Positions 52,855 to 62,348 of a DNA stretch of 64,000 nt are shown here, one piece after another. Within the stretch, counting starts at the first letter, position 1, and each line of letters begins with the position of its first letter. The notes beneath the pieces were generated by a model that ran no database searches, had not been told where the DNA came from, and saw only the letters and a list, made by a program, of their open reading frames with translations. The stretch comes from Opitutaceae bacterium (lineage in GTDB: Bacteria; Verrucomicrobiota; Verrucomicrobiia; Opitutales; Opitutaceae): positions 248,001-312,000 of the forward strand of contig JAEUHC010000001.1 of NCBI GenBank assembly GCA_016794785.1, read 5' to 3'. Made by a program: the position numbers and the translations under genes.

Positions 52855-53820
52855 TCACGACCGTGGCGGCTTCAGTTGCAGCAGCACATTCGCGAGCGTG
52901 ATCAGCCCGCCGCCGACGAGCAGCGTCCACGTCGCGGCCTCGTTGCCGTAGGCGATTCCCGCCCACGTCGAGAAAATCGCCGGCAGGAACAGCGCCATCA
53001 CCGAGCCGAAGATCGGCTCGATGCAGTAAATCAGCCCCGCCTCCGTCGCGGTGATCTTCGGCTGCCACGCGTTCATCAGCGAAAACGATCCGTAGGTGCA
53101 CAACAACGTAAGGATGCCCGTGAAGACGAGCCACGGCGCCGAGGTCCACGGCGTGATCAAGGCCGCCATGTCTGGCGCCGTCACACCCGCAAGCACCCAG
53201 AAAACCGCCGCCTCGGTCGCAAACATCACAAACGTGATCCGCTCCGGCCGGTTGCCCGCAAACTCCGGCCGATCGAGCGTGAGGATCTGCCCCATGAAAA
53301 AAAGCGAGGCGAGAAGCGTCTCCCACTCGCCGCGGCCGAGATGGAGCTCGCGGAAATCGAACCGCCCCAGGATCGCCACCCCCGCGAGCACGAGCGCGCA
53401 GCACACCCAGATGAGCGCGCGCGGGCTGCGCCGCGCCCGCACCGCCAGCCACACCGGGATCAAAATCGCGTAGAACTGCGTGAGGAAGGCCGAGGTGCTC
53501 GCCTCCGTGAATTGCAGCGCATCGTTCTGCAGCAGCATGCCCGCCGCCGCGAAGAGCCCGAGGATCACGCCCTGTTTCCATTCGAGCGGAGTGGCGCGCC
53601 AGATGTCGCGCGGCCGCAGCGCGAGCATGAGCAGCACCGCCAGCAGGAAACGCGGCGCCACCGTATAGACCGCGGAGAACCACGTGCCCGCCTGCGGCAG
53701 CAGCTGCGCATGGAGCAGCGTGATCGCCTTGATGAGCGGGAAGCTCAGGCCCCAGAAAAAATTCGCCACGAGCAGCATGAGCAGCGCGCGCGGGCGCTCG
53801 GGATGGTAGGCGTCGGTCAT
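52855..53820 (-). CDS. EamA/DMT-family transporter
   Basis: A 321-residue ten-helix transporter of the EamA family. The first helix LMLLVANFFWGLSFPLIKAI and the second-repeat GLIYCIEPIFGSVMALFLP are the conserved signature stretches. The start is the ATG at 53820. Convergent with the preceding paralogue and divergent from the next, it separates members of the envelope family. The substrate is unknown. Confidence 0.87.
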   Translation of the reverse strand: MTDAYHPERPRALLMLLVANFFWGLSFPLIKAITLLHAQLLPQAGTWFSAVYTVAPRFLLAVLLMLALRPRDIWRATPLEWKQGVILGLFAAAGMLLQNDALQFTEASTSAFLTQFYAILIPVWLAVRARRSPRALIWVCCALVLAGVAILGRFDFRELHLGRGEWETLLASLFFMGQILTLDRPEFAGNRPERITFVMFATEAAVFWVLAGVTAPDMAALITPWTSAPWLVFTGILTLLCTYGSFSLMNAWQPKITATEAGLIYCIEPIFGSVMALFLPAIFSTWAGIAYGNEAATWTLLVGGGLITLANVLLQLKPPRS

Positions 53821-53996
53821 GGCGGGCGTTCGTCGGAAAAAATCCCGCCCAACCTGCGCCCGCGTCTCCCACGCGCCAAGCGAATTGGCCGGCGCCCGGC
53901 CCCGCGGCACTTGTGCACATTTCAGCAGTCTGCATTCGACGGCTTGCCCCGCGCCGGCCTAAGAAAAGCCCGCTCCCATCGTTTCTTTTCCCCGCC

Positions 53997-55316
53997 ATGA
54001 AGCTCCCTGCGCTCGTGCTCGTCGGTTCGCTCGCGGCCAATGCCGCTCTCCTCGCGCTGTTCGCCTACCAGCCGGCGCTCGCGCCTCCCGCCGTCCGCGA
54101 CTGGTTCGTCAGCGACGCCGATCAGGCCGCGCAACGGGCCGACGCCCTCCGCCTCCAGCGCGAGCGGGCCGACGCCGATCTGCGTGCCGAGGCCGACAAG
54201 CGCGCCGGCGTGTGGTCCACCCTCCAGGCCGAGGATCTCCGCACGCTCATCGCCCGGCTCAAGGCCGCGGGCTTCTCGCCTGTGCTGGTGCGCGCCATCG
54301 TCAACGCGCGCCTTGAGGCCACCTTTTCGGCGCGCATGCAGGAGCTGATCGGCACGGTCGGCGACGCGCCTTTCTGGAAGCCCGAGCCGTTCAGCTCCTA
54401 CAGCAACGCCAAATTCTACGAGACGCAGAGCCAGATCTACCGCGACCGCACCAAGGCGCTCCGCGAACTCCTCGGCGACGACTTCTACGCCGCGGGCAGC
54501 GGCGATCCCACCGCCGATCAACGGCGGCAGTTCGGCGATCTGCCCAAGGCGAAGATCGATCTGATCCAGCGCATCGTGGACGACTACGCCGAGATGGAGT
54601 CGCAGGTGCGCGCCGCCACCAACGGCATCGCCCTGCCCGAGGATCGCGCCAAGCTCGCGCTCCTCGCGCGCGAGCGGCGCACCGACCTCGCCGCAATCCT
54701 CACCCCCGCGGAACTCGAGGACTACGAGATGCGCACCTCGACCATCACCTCCCGGCTCCGCACGGGCCTCACGCTGATGGACGCCACGGAGGCCGAGTTC
54801 CAGGCCATCTACCGCGCCCAGCAGCCGTTCGCCGATCTGCTCAATCCGCCCAGCATCGGCGGCAGTATCAGGTTCACCGCGGAGGACTCCCGCCTGCGCA
54901 CGGAGGCCCAGAATAAAATCAACGACCAGATCAAAGCCGCGCTCGGCGAGCAGCGCTACGCCGACTACGCCCGCGCCAGCAATTACGACTACCAAAATCT
55001 GCACCGCCTCGCCCAACGCGACAACATCCCCGTCGAAGCCATCAACCGCGCCTACGATCTGCGCCTGCCGGCCGCGCAGGAATCGATGCGCATCCACGAT
55101 GCCCGGCTCGACCCCGCGGCCCGCAACGCGGCCCTGCAAGCCCTCGCCGCGACGACCAAGGCGAAACTCGTCGCCAACCTCGGCCCCGCCGTGGCCGAGG
55201 ACTACGCGAAGAACCTGTCGTGGCTCAACGCCCTCGAACGCGGCTACAGCCTCCGCCTGAGCCCCGATGGCAGAACCACGACCTACATGGCCGGGCCCAC
55301 GGCCCCCAAACGCTAA
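53997..55316 (+). CDS. Paralogue 3 of the undescribed single-pass envelope family
   Basis: A 439-residue protein starting at the ATG at 53997 (MKLPALVLVGSLAANAALLA). After the membrane helix, WSTLQAEDLRTLIARLKAAG (about 63) begins the helical domain. The core block is LTPAELEDYEMRTSTITS then YRAQQPFADLL (about 240-285). The C-terminal part has long amphipathic helices (ALGEQRYADYARASNYDYQN) and the end is GRTTTYMAGPTAPKR. It is in tandem with paralogue 4 with an 8-base gap, so they share a transcript. No enzymatic motif is visible. Confidence 0.75.
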   Translation: MKLPALVLVGSLAANAALLALFAYQPALAPPAVRDWFVSDADQAAQRADALRLQRERADADLRAEADKRAGVWSTLQAEDLRTLIARLKAAGFSPVLVRAIVNARLEATFSARMQELIGTVGDAPFWKPEPFSSYSNAKFYETQSQIYRDRTKALRELLGDDFYAAGSGDPTADQRRQFGDLPKAKIDLIQRIVDDYAEMESQVRAATNGIALPEDRAKLALLARERRTDLAAILTPAELEDYEMRTSTITSRLRTGLTLMDATEAEFQAIYRAQQPFADLLNPPSIGGSIRFTAEDSRLRTEAQNKINDQIKAALGEQRYADYARASNYDYQNLHRLAQRDNIPVEAINRAYDLRLPAAQESMRIHDARLDPAARNAALQALAATTKAKLVANLGPAVAEDYAKNLSWLNALERGYSLRLSPDGRTTTYMAGPTAPKR

Positions 55317-55324
55317 GGCCGACG

Positions 55325-56530
55325 ATGAAACCCTTCCTCTCGCTCCTCCTCGCAGTGTCGTTGGCCGCCAACGCCACGCTGGCCTACTTCGCCTTCTCGG
55401 GCAGTTCCCGTCTCACCGCCGAACTGAACGCCCAGGCCGCCGCCGCCCAGGCCGCCGCGACCAAAGCCCGCGCCCCCGCCGCACGCGCCCCGGTCGAGGC
55501 TGACACTTGGGCGCGCCTCAAGACCGACGAGCTCTCCGCGCTCGCCCCGCGGCTGCGCGCCGCCGGATTCCCGCCGGAGGTGATTCGCACCATGATGAGC
55601 GCGCTCGTCGCCGAACACTTCGCGGCCCGGCGCCGCGCCCTCGACCCCGACGCCGCCACCCGCGCGTTCTGGAAAACAGCCCGGCCCGATCCCGCGCTCC
55701 AGCTCGCCCAAAACCAGCTCTATCGCGAGCAGGAGAAAATGCTCCGCGATCTGCTCGGCCCCGGCGGCCGCACCACCGATCCCCTCGCGCTCGCCCGCCT
55801 GCGCTCCCGATTTGGGAACCTGTCGCCGGAAAAACTCGATGCCGCCCAGCTCATCGAAAGCGATTTCATCCAGAAGCGCACCGAGTTCTACCTCACCAAG
55901 GGTTCCTACAGCTCCGCCGATCTCGCCCCGCTGGAACGCGAGCAGCGCACCGCACTCGCCGCCATCCTCTCCCCGGCTGAGCTGGAGGAATTCGATCTGC
56001 GCAGCAGCCGCACCGGCCAGTCCATGCGCACCGATCTCTCCGCCTTCGAGCCCACTGAGCAGGAGTTCCGCGCGATCTTCCCGCTCCGCCAGGCCTTCGA
56101 CGAACGCTACCCCAACACCTCCGGCATCCCCAGCCAGGAGCAGATGCGCGAGCGCTCCGAAGCGCAAAAGCAGCTCAACGCCCAGATCACCGCCCTCCTC
56201 GGCCCCGCCCGCGGCGCCGAGTATGAACGCATGACCGACTACAATTACCGCCAGACGAGCCACCTCGTCGCGCGCTACGAACTGCCCCCCGCCACGACCC
56301 TCAACCTGTGGACGACGCAGAAAGAGTTCGAGCGGCGCCGCAACGAGATCTACGCCGCCGGCGCCAACACCGCGCCGGAGCTGCGGCAGATGCAATTGAA
56401 CGCGCTCCAACAGGAGGCGATCGCACGGGTGACTCCGCTGCTCGGCGACGCCAGCCGCGTCGAAGCCTACAAGCAATACGGCGGCTCGTGGCTGCAGAGC
56501 CTCATCCCCCGCCCGCGCCCGCCGAACTGA
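55325..56530 (+). CDS. Paralogue 4 of the undescribed single-pass envelope family
   Basis: A 401-residue protein starting at the ATG at 55325 (MKPFLSLLLAVSLAANATLA), 8 bases after paralogue 3. WARLKTDELSALAPRLRAAG and RAFWKTARPDPALQ mark the N-terminal domain; LSPAELEEFDLRSSRTG, then PLRQAFDERYPNT, is the shared core. The C-terminal domain (ALLGPARGAEYERMTDYNYR) matches that of paralogue 3. The proteins look like periplasmic helical bundles tethered to the membrane. Function is unknown. Confidence 0.75.
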   Translation: MKPFLSLLLAVSLAANATLAYFAFSGSSRLTAELNAQAAAAQAAATKARAPAARAPVEADTWARLKTDELSALAPRLRAAGFPPEVIRTMMSALVAEHFAARRRALDPDAATRAFWKTARPDPALQLAQNQLYREQEKMLRDLLGPGGRTTDPLALARLRSRFGNLSPEKLDAAQLIESDFIQKRTEFYLTKGSYSSADLAPLEREQRTALAAILSPAELEEFDLRSSRTGQSMRTDLSAFEPTEQEFRAIFPLRQAFDERYPNTSGIPSQEQMRERSEAQKQLNAQITALLGPARGAEYERMTDYNYRQTSHLVARYELPPATTLNLWTTQKEFERRRNEIYAAGANTAPELRQMQLNALQQEAIARVTPLLGDASRVEAYKQYGGSWLQSLIPRPRPPN

Positions 56531-56588
56531 GCGCCCCGCTTCACGCCTGCTCGACAACCGCGCGGCCCGCCGCCACTTCTTTTCGCCC

Positions 56589-58073
56589 ATGGCGAAGGCA
56601 AGCAGCGGACGGAAGCTGACCAAAAAGGACTACGAAGCCCGCGTGCCCGCCGTGCGCGAGGCGCTCATCCAGCTCCAAATCAAGCTGCAGGCGGCGCCGT
56701 TTCCCGTCCTCCTCGTCATCGCCGGCGACGACGCCTCGGGCAAGGGCGACGTCGTCAACCTCCTCAACGGCTGGCTCGACCCGCGCGGCGTCGAGACCTT
56801 CGCGTTCCACGACCCCACCGACGAGGAGCGCGAGCGACCGCCCATGTGGCGCTACTGGCGCTCGCTGCCGCCCCACGGCCGCATGGCCATCTACGCCGGC
56901 GGCTGGCATGGCGACGCGCTCGCCGCCGATCCGCGCACCCCGCGCGAACTCGCGGAGTTCGACTCCACCCTCGCCCGCCTCACCCATTTCGAAGGCCTGC
57001 TCGCCGACGGGGGCGCCCTGCTCGTGAAAATCTGGCTCCGCCTCGGCGCGGATGCGCAGCGCGACCGCCTGCACGAACTCGAGGGCGATCCCGACACCGC
57101 GTGGCGCGTCTCGCCCGAGGACTGGAAATTCCACCGCGACTACGTCCGTCGCGCCGCCCTCGGCGCCCGCCTGCGCCGCGCCACGGAACTCGCCGCCGCG
57201 CCCTGGCACCTGGTCGAGGCCGCCGATCCCCGCGCGCGCAACCTCGCCATCGCCGACGCCCTGCTGGCGCGCTTCAAGCAGCATCTCCGCCGGCACGCCG
57301 CGCGCCCCGCGCCCAGGAAACCACGGCGCATCACGCCGCTCCGCCCCGTCGGCCTGCGCATGCTCCAGGCCGTCCCCCTCGATCAAACCCTCGGCGAATC
57401 GGATTATGCGGAGAAACGCGCCAAGTGGCTCGGCCGCCTGAATCGCGCCGTGCGCGACGCCGCGCAGCATGGCCGCTCCATCGTGTGGGTCTTCGAGGGC
57501 TGGGATGCCGCGGGCAAGGGCGGCGCGATCCGCCGCCTCACCAGCGCGATCGACGCGCGCGACTGCCGCGTGATCCCCGTCGCCAAGCCGACCGACGAGG
57601 AGAAGTCGCACCACTACCTCTGGCGTTTCTGGCGCCACATCCCGCGCGCCGGCCGCGTGACCATATACGATCGCTCGTGGTATGGGCGCGTGCTCGTCGA
57701 GCGCATCGAGGGCTTCTGCCGGCCCGAGGAATGGCGGCGCGCGTTTGAGGAGTTGAACGACTTCGAGGCCCAGCTCACCGCGCACGGCATCATCGTCATC
57801 AAGTTCTGGCTCCACCTCTCGCCGGCGGAGCAGCTCAGGCGTTTCCGCGAGCGGGAGAAGACCGCCTACAAGCGCCACAAGATCAACGCGGAGGACTGGC
57901 GCAACCGCCGCCAGTGGGCGGCCTACGAGACGGCCGCGGGCGACATGCTCGCGCTCACCCATCGCCCCGCCGCGCCGTGGCACCTCGTGGCCGCGGAGAA
58001 CAAGCGCTTCGCCCGCCTCGAGATCCTGCGCGCTTCGTGCAAGGCGATCGCCGACGCGCTGGAGCGCGAGTGA
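56589..58073 (+). CDS. Two-domain polyphosphate kinase 2 (polyphosphate:AMP phosphotransferase type)
   Basis: A 494-residue cytoplasmic protein with two PPK2 domains. The N-terminal one has a P-loop GDDASGKGD near residue 46 and the C-terminal one EGWDAAGKGG near 302, with the PPK2 lid motifs PTDEERERPP and PTDEEKSHHYLWRFW. The RSWYGRVLVERIEG block after the second is the usual conserved one; the equivalent in the first domain is changed (IYAGGWHGDAL), so only the C-terminal domain is likely catalytic. This arrangement is that of polyphosphate:AMP phosphotransferase, which turns AMP into ADP with polyphosphate. It follows the envelope-family pair by 58 bases. Confidence 0.87.
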   Translation: MAKASSGRKLTKKDYEARVPAVREALIQLQIKLQAAPFPVLLVIAGDDASGKGDVVNLLNGWLDPRGVETFAFHDPTDEERERPPMWRYWRSLPPHGRMAIYAGGWHGDALAADPRTPRELAEFDSTLARLTHFEGLLADGGALLVKIWLRLGADAQRDRLHELEGDPDTAWRVSPEDWKFHRDYVRRAALGARLRRATELAAAPWHLVEAADPRARNLAIADALLARFKQHLRRHAARPAPRKPRRITPLRPVGLRMLQAVPLDQTLGESDYAEKRAKWLGRLNRAVRDAAQHGRSIVWVFEGWDAAGKGGAIRRLTSAIDARDCRVIPVAKPTDEEKSHHYLWRFWRHIPRAGRVTIYDRSWYGRVLVERIEGFCRPEEWRRAFEELNDFEAQLTAHGIIVIKFWLHLSPAEQLRRFREREKTAYKRHKINAEDWRNRRQWAAYETAAGDMLALTHRPAAPWHLVAAENKRFARLEILRASCKAIADALERE

Positions 58074-58118
58074 GGGCGCGCGCTTGCCTCGCGTGGCGCG
58101 GGCGGCGATCCTCATGGC

Positions 58119-58490
58119 GTGATTGTGCTGCTGCTCCTCGTGCCGCTCTTCCTCGCCTTCGAGGTGTGGCAGCTCGTGATCAGCGAGCGCTACCTCGGGC
58201 TGAAACAGATCGCGCGCGGGACCGATCCGCGTCCACTGGGACCGAGCGAAGCCGTGGCGTTCTGCTGGAGCGCCCTGCTGATCCTCTACTGGCTGTGGAT
58301 GATCACGCTGCTCGTGCTGCCGGCGGGACGGGTGCATGGCGCGGGCCTGCTCGGGGTCTCGGTGCTCGGCTACGCGCTGCGCCGCAGCGTGGGCCTGCGC
58401 TGGATCCTCGTCATCCTGACGTTTGAGGGCGCGGTGCGGCTCGGCCTGCTCTTCTCGCTGGCGGCCGCAGCCTGGATGGGGCTCGACTAG
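58119..58490 (+). CDS. Small membrane protein of unknown function
   Basis: A 123-residue protein with four predicted membrane helices: LLLLVPLFLAFEVWQLVI, AVAFCWSALLILYWLWMIT, LLGVSVLGYALRR and ILVILTFEGAVRL. The start is a GTG at 58119. It is 45 bases after the PPK2 gene on the same strand and its stop overlaps the end of the convergent small gene by four bases. No family was recognised. Confidence 0.65.
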   Translation: MIVLLLLVPLFLAFEVWQLVISERYLGLKQIARGTDPRPLGPSEAVAFCWSALLILYWLWMITLLVLPAGRVHGAGLLGVSVLGYALRRSVGLRWILVILTFEGAVRLGLLFSLAAAAWMGLD

Positions 58491-58768
58491 CGCCCCAGCC
58501 GGCGCGTCTCGGCCTTGGGCGCCGGCTCGGCGAACGACGCCGCGAAAAACTCCTGCGCGGCCGTGATGAACTTTGCATACTTGCCGTAGTCGCCGGCCCA
58601 CGAATTGGGCACACAAACCCGCTTGATCACGCCGCGGCCCACGCGGTCCGGCGCTTCGGTGTCCACCGCCAGCTCGACCGCGAACTTCGGATCATGCGCA
58701 TGCACGACGTAGTGGCGCGAGCCATCGCGCCCATCGCGCTCGATGCGGATAAAAGGGGAATCGTTCAT
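58487..58768 (-). CDS. Small conserved protein of unknown function
   Basis: A 93-residue soluble protein starting at the ATG at 58768 (MNDSPFIRIERDGRDGSRHY). The first half is a beta sheet (VVHAHDPKFAVELAVDT; GRGVIKRVCVPNSW) and the second a helix (KYAKFITAAQEFFAASF). It has no signal peptide or known motif. It is convergent with the small membrane protein gene, with a four-base overlap, and divergent from the coiled-coil gene. Confidence 0.65.
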   Translation of the reverse strand: MNDSPFIRIERDGRDGSRHYVVHAHDPKFAVELAVDTEAPDRVGRGVIKRVCVPNSWAGDYGKYAKFITAAQEFFAASFAEPAPKAETRRLGR

Positions 58769-58944
58769 CGCGCACGCCGAACGTGGGCCCGCGCGCCGCG
58801 CGGCACAATCCCCGAATGCGCCCGGGCCAGGGAGTTTTCCCCTTGAGCCGCAAGGCGGCGCGACGCACAAAACTTTCCGCCATCCGCGCGCCGCCCTTTC
58901 CCGTCCACCGCGGGATGTCCGGCGCGGGCGCCGCCCTTCCACGC

Positions 58945-60279
58945 ATGAAGCCTCCCCCGCATCCCCGTCTGCCCGCCTGGCCCTTTGTCTTGATCGCGGG
59001 CGCACTGCTCGCCACCGCCGCCTGGCTCGGCGCCAACGCCGGCGACACGCTCGCGCCCGCCGCGATGGCCATCATCGCCGGCTGCGTGGGCCTGAGTGCC
59101 ATCGTGTTGCTCGTCCCGCTCGTCGCCGGCTACGAACGGCTGAAAAACGAGGCCCTCGCCGAGCGCCAGCGCGCCCTCGAGGATCTTACCGTCACCCTCA
59201 GCAGCACCGCCGAACAGGTGGGCATCGCCGCCACCGGCCTCCACGGCATCGCCGATCTCGCCCACCGGAATCTCCGCCAAGCCGAGCAGCTGCCGCAGAA
59301 GCTGCAGGAGAAAATCGCGGAGTTTCAGGCGCAGCTCGCCGCCGCCGCCGACACGGAGAAGGAGGAACTCGAGCGCGAGCTGCTCGCGCTGCGCACCTCC
59401 GAAAGCGAGCGCCTTGAGACCATCACGCAGCGCGTCGGCAAGCTCACCACCGAGTGGACCAAGCTCGAGGCCGCCACCCGCGACCACGCCGCCGCCCTCA
59501 CCCGCGATCTGGATGCGCGCCTCGCGCGCCTCGAAGCGCTGGCGCGCAGCAGCAGTTCCGTTGCTCCGGCGGTCGCTAGCCCAATCGCCCCTCTCGCCGC
59601 ACCGGCCGCTGAACCCGCTGCTGTCGCGCCCGAGCCAGCGCCCGTGATCGTGACCCCGCCGGAAACCGATTCTCCCGCCGCGCAGTCCAAGCGCCCCCGC
59701 AAGCCCCGCCGCGATCCCGCCGCCCCCGAGAACGCCGGCGTGCCCGCCGCCACCGCGTCGATTACGCCCCCCGCCGATGAGCCGCCCCCCGTGCCCGCCG
59801 CCACGATCATTGAGGTCGCGCCGATCGCGCCCGGCACCGCCGAGCCGTTTGCGGGCCGTGTCGCTGCGACACCTCCTGCCGCCCCGCCTCCCCCGCCGGA
59901 GCCACCCGCCCCCACCTCGCGCAAGCGTCCGCCCCCCAGCGAGCCCGACGACTCACCCGCCCTCGACCTCGGTGACACCGGTGGCGCTGCGAGCGTCTCC
60001 GAGCGCACGCTCAGCTCCGACGGCGCGACCCGCCTCATCGCCACCGCCTACATCGGCATCGGCAACCGCCTCTTCATCCGCGGCGAAGGCCCCGGCCTCG
60101 CCTGGGACAAGGGCGTGCCGCTCCAGTTTGTCTCCATCGGCAAGTGGCGCTGGGAAACCAACGAAGCCACCGCGCCCGTCCGCTTCAAGCTCTACAAAAA
60201 CGACGAGGTCGAGTGCGCCGCCCTCGGCGCGCAGTCGCTTGATCCCGGATACCAACACGAGGTGACGGCGGCGTTCTGA
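58945..60279 (+). CDS. Membrane protein with coiled coil, proline-rich linker and C-terminal beta-type domain
   Basis: A 444-residue protein; start ATG at 58945, right before two membrane helices (PFVLIAGALLATAAWLGANA; AMAIIAGCVGLSAIVLLVPL). Residues 60-190 are a coiled coil (ALAERQRALEDLTVTLSSTA; LQEKIAEFQAQLAAAADTEK). A long Pro/Ala/Glu-rich region follows (about 200-350). The C-terminal 90 residues (TAYIGIGNRLFIRGEGPGL, then GVPLQFVSIGKWRWETNEAT) look like a carbohydrate-binding-type beta sandwich, a domain I have seen described in opitute proteins only as uncharacterised. It could tether the inner membrane to a polymer. It precedes the hydrolase gene by 53 bases. Confidence 0.7.
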   Translation: MKPPPHPRLPAWPFVLIAGALLATAAWLGANAGDTLAPAAMAIIAGCVGLSAIVLLVPLVAGYERLKNEALAERQRALEDLTVTLSSTAEQVGIAATGLHGIADLAHRNLRQAEQLPQKLQEKIAEFQAQLAAAADTEKEELERELLALRTSESERLETITQRVGKLTTEWTKLEAATRDHAAALTRDLDARLARLEALARSSSSVAPAVASPIAPLAAPAAEPAAVAPEPAPVIVTPPETDSPAAQSKRPRKPRRDPAAPENAGVPAATASITPPADEPPPVPAATIIEVAPIAPGTAEPFAGRVAATPPAAPPPPPEPPAPTSRKRPPPSEPDDSPALDLGDTGGAASVSERTLSSDGATRLIATAYIGIGNRLFIRGEGPGLAWDKGVPLQFVSIGKWRWETNEATAPVRFKLYKNDEVECAALGAQSLDPGYQHEVTAAF

Positions 60280-60332
60280 GCGCCGCCGCCCCCACCCCTT
60301 TTGCTTCCTCCGCCGCAGGGCCCCCGCTCGCC

Positions 60333-62348
60333 ATGAAATTCCCCCTCCCTCTCTGCGGCGCCCTGCTCGCGCTCGCTCCGCTCGGCCACCTCTGCGCCGC
60401 CGCCGCCCCCACGCCCGCGTCGATCCCCAATGCCGCCGACAAAATGTTCGCGGAGTATTTCCGCGCCGAAACCGCCAAGCTCGCTGCCGGCTCGCTCGCC
60501 GACGTGAAGACCCTCCGCGATTGGACCGACCATCGCGCCGAGTATCGCGAGCAATTGTTTGAGATGCTCGGCCTCTCGCCACGGCCCGCGAAGACCGACC
60601 TGCGCGCGACCGTCACCGGCCGCGTGGAGCACGCGGAGTTTTTCGTCGAGAAGCTCCACTTCCAGTCGCTCCCCGGCCTCTACGTGACGGCCAATCTCTA
60701 CGTGCCGAAAAACCTCACCGGCCGCGCGCCCGCGATCCTCTACGGCTCCGGCCACGCCAATGTGAAGGAAGGCGGCGTGAGCCTGGGCAACAAGACCGGC
60801 TACCAGCACCACGGCGCGTGGTTCGCGCGGCACGGCTACATTTGCCTCACGCTCGACACCATTCAGCTCGGCGAGCTCGAGGGCGCGCACCACGGCACCA
60901 AGCGCCTCGGGATGTGGTGGTGGAATTCGCGCGGCTACACCCCCGCCGGCGTCGAGGCGTGGAACGGCATCCGCGCGCTCGACTACCTCCAGTCGCGCGC
61001 CGACGTGGACCCCGAGAAGATCGGCATGACGGGCCGCTCCGGCGGCGGTGCCTACACCTGGTATACCGCCGCGCTCGACGACCGCATCAAGGTCGCCGTG
61101 CCCGTCGCCGGCATCACCGACCTGCACAACCACGTCGTCGATGGCGTCGTGAAGGGCCACTGCGACTGCATGTTCATGGTGAACACCTATCGCTGGGACT
61201 ACACCAAGCTCGCCGCCCTCCTCGCCCCGCGACCACTGCTCCTCGCCAACTCCGACAAGGACGGCATCTTCCCCCTCGACGGCGTCGTGCGCGTGCATGG
61301 TGAACTCGCCCGCCTCTACGCCCTGCACAAGGCCAGCGACAAACTCGGCCTCCTCATCACCGAAGGCCCGCACAAGGACACGCAGGACCTACAAGTCCCC
61401 GCCTTCCGCTGGTTCAACCGCTGGCTGAAAAACGAGCCCGACACCCTCGTGAAAGTCGCCGCCGAAAAACTCTTCGATCCGAAACAACTCCGCGTCTTCC
61501 CCGTCGGCGGCCACCCCGCCGACGAACGCACGACGAAGATTCACGACACCTTCGTGCCCATGGCCGCGCCGCCCGTGCCCGCCAACGCCGCCGAGTGGGC
61601 GAAACAAAAGGAAACATGGATGCGCGCGCTGCGGGAGAAGGTGTTTCGCGGATGGCCGGAGAAGGAGGAGCCGCTCAACGTCGCCCGCCTACACAGCGAC
61701 ATTGCCCACGCTCGCCGCGTAACAGCCTATGGGTTTACGACGCAGGGAGACGTCCGCCTCACGGTATCGGTCCACACTTCCATGGAGCCATCATCACCAA
61801 AAAAGCTCATCTTAATTGTCGCCGAAGATCACGACTATGAGCAGCTCGACGGCCTCACGGTTGAGGCGATCTGGAGTGGCAAATTGGCTGTGGCATACTT
61901 TTTCCCGCGTGGACTTGCCCCGACAAAATCGGGGCTCTCAGCCACCGATCAAATCGAAGTCCGGCGCCGCTACATGCTGCTCGGTCAGACGATCGATGCG
62001 ATGCGCGTATGGGACATTCGTCGCGCAGTCGCAGCCCTGCGCAGCAAAGAGATTCTCGGCGAAGTTTCGATTCAGATCGTAGGCTATCGAGACCAAGCAA
62101 TCAACGCACTCTACGCCTCTCTATTCATTGAAAACATCGAGGATATCCGGCTCCTATTCGCGCCCACATCGCACGCAAACGGACCTGATTATCTCAACGT
62201 CCTTCGTTTTCTCGACATTCCACAGGCCGCCGCCATGGCGGCCGATCGCTCCCCGGTGATGTTTCAATCCTTCAAAAAACCCGATTGGCCGTGGCTTACC
62301 CAAACCGCCCAGCGCCTCGGCTGGCCGCGCGACCGGCTCTCGTGGTGA
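60333..62348 (+). CDS. Secreted alpha/beta hydrolase of the acetylxylan-esterase-like group
   Basis: A 671-residue secreted protein. The signal peptide (1-25) is followed by a conserved lid region and an alpha/beta hydrolase core (about 120-380): [17 protein letters not shown], then the nucleophile elbow [13 protein letters not shown] with Ser near residue 235 and Asp/His candidates in [13 protein letters not shown] and EGPHKDT (about 305-350). The second half (about 430-671) is an unknown domain ([16 protein letters not shown]...). Bases 61690-62345 are visibly less GC-rich than the first half. The stop TGA overlaps a possible GTG start of rlmF by four bases. Substrate is probably an ester on a polysaccharide. 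Confidence 0.82.
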   Translation: MKFPLPLCGALLALAPLGHLCAAAAPTPASIPNAADKMFAEYFRAETAKLAAGSLADVKTLRDWTDHRAEYREQLFEMLGLSPRPAKTDLRATVTGRVEHAEFFVEKLHFQSLPGLYVTANLYVPKNLTGRAPAILYGSGHANVKEGGVSLGNKTGYQHHGAWFARHGYICLTLDTIQLGELEGAHHGTKRLGMWWWNSRGYTPAGVEAWNGIRALDYLQSRADVDPEKIGMTGRSGGGAYTWYTAALDDRIKVAVPVAGITDLHNHVVDGVVKGHCDCMFMVNTYRWDYTKLAALLAPRPLLLANSDKDGIFPLDGVVRVHGELARLYALHKASDKLGLLITEGPHKDTQDLQVPAFRWFNRWLKNEPDTLVKVAAEKLFDPKQLRVFPVGGHPADERTTKIHDTFVPMAAPPVPANAAEWAKQKETWMRALREKVFRGWPEKEEPLNVARLHSDIAHARRVTAYGFTTQGDVRLTVSVHTSMEPSSPKKLILIVAEDHDYEQLDGLTVEAIWSGKLAVAYFFPRGLAPTKSGLSATDQIEVRRRYMLLGQTIDAMRVWDIRRAVAALRSKEILGEVSIQIVGYRDQAINALYASLFIENIEDIRLLFAPTSHANGPDYLNVLRFLDIPQAAAMAADRSPVMFQSFKKPDWPWLTQTAQRLGWPRDRLSW

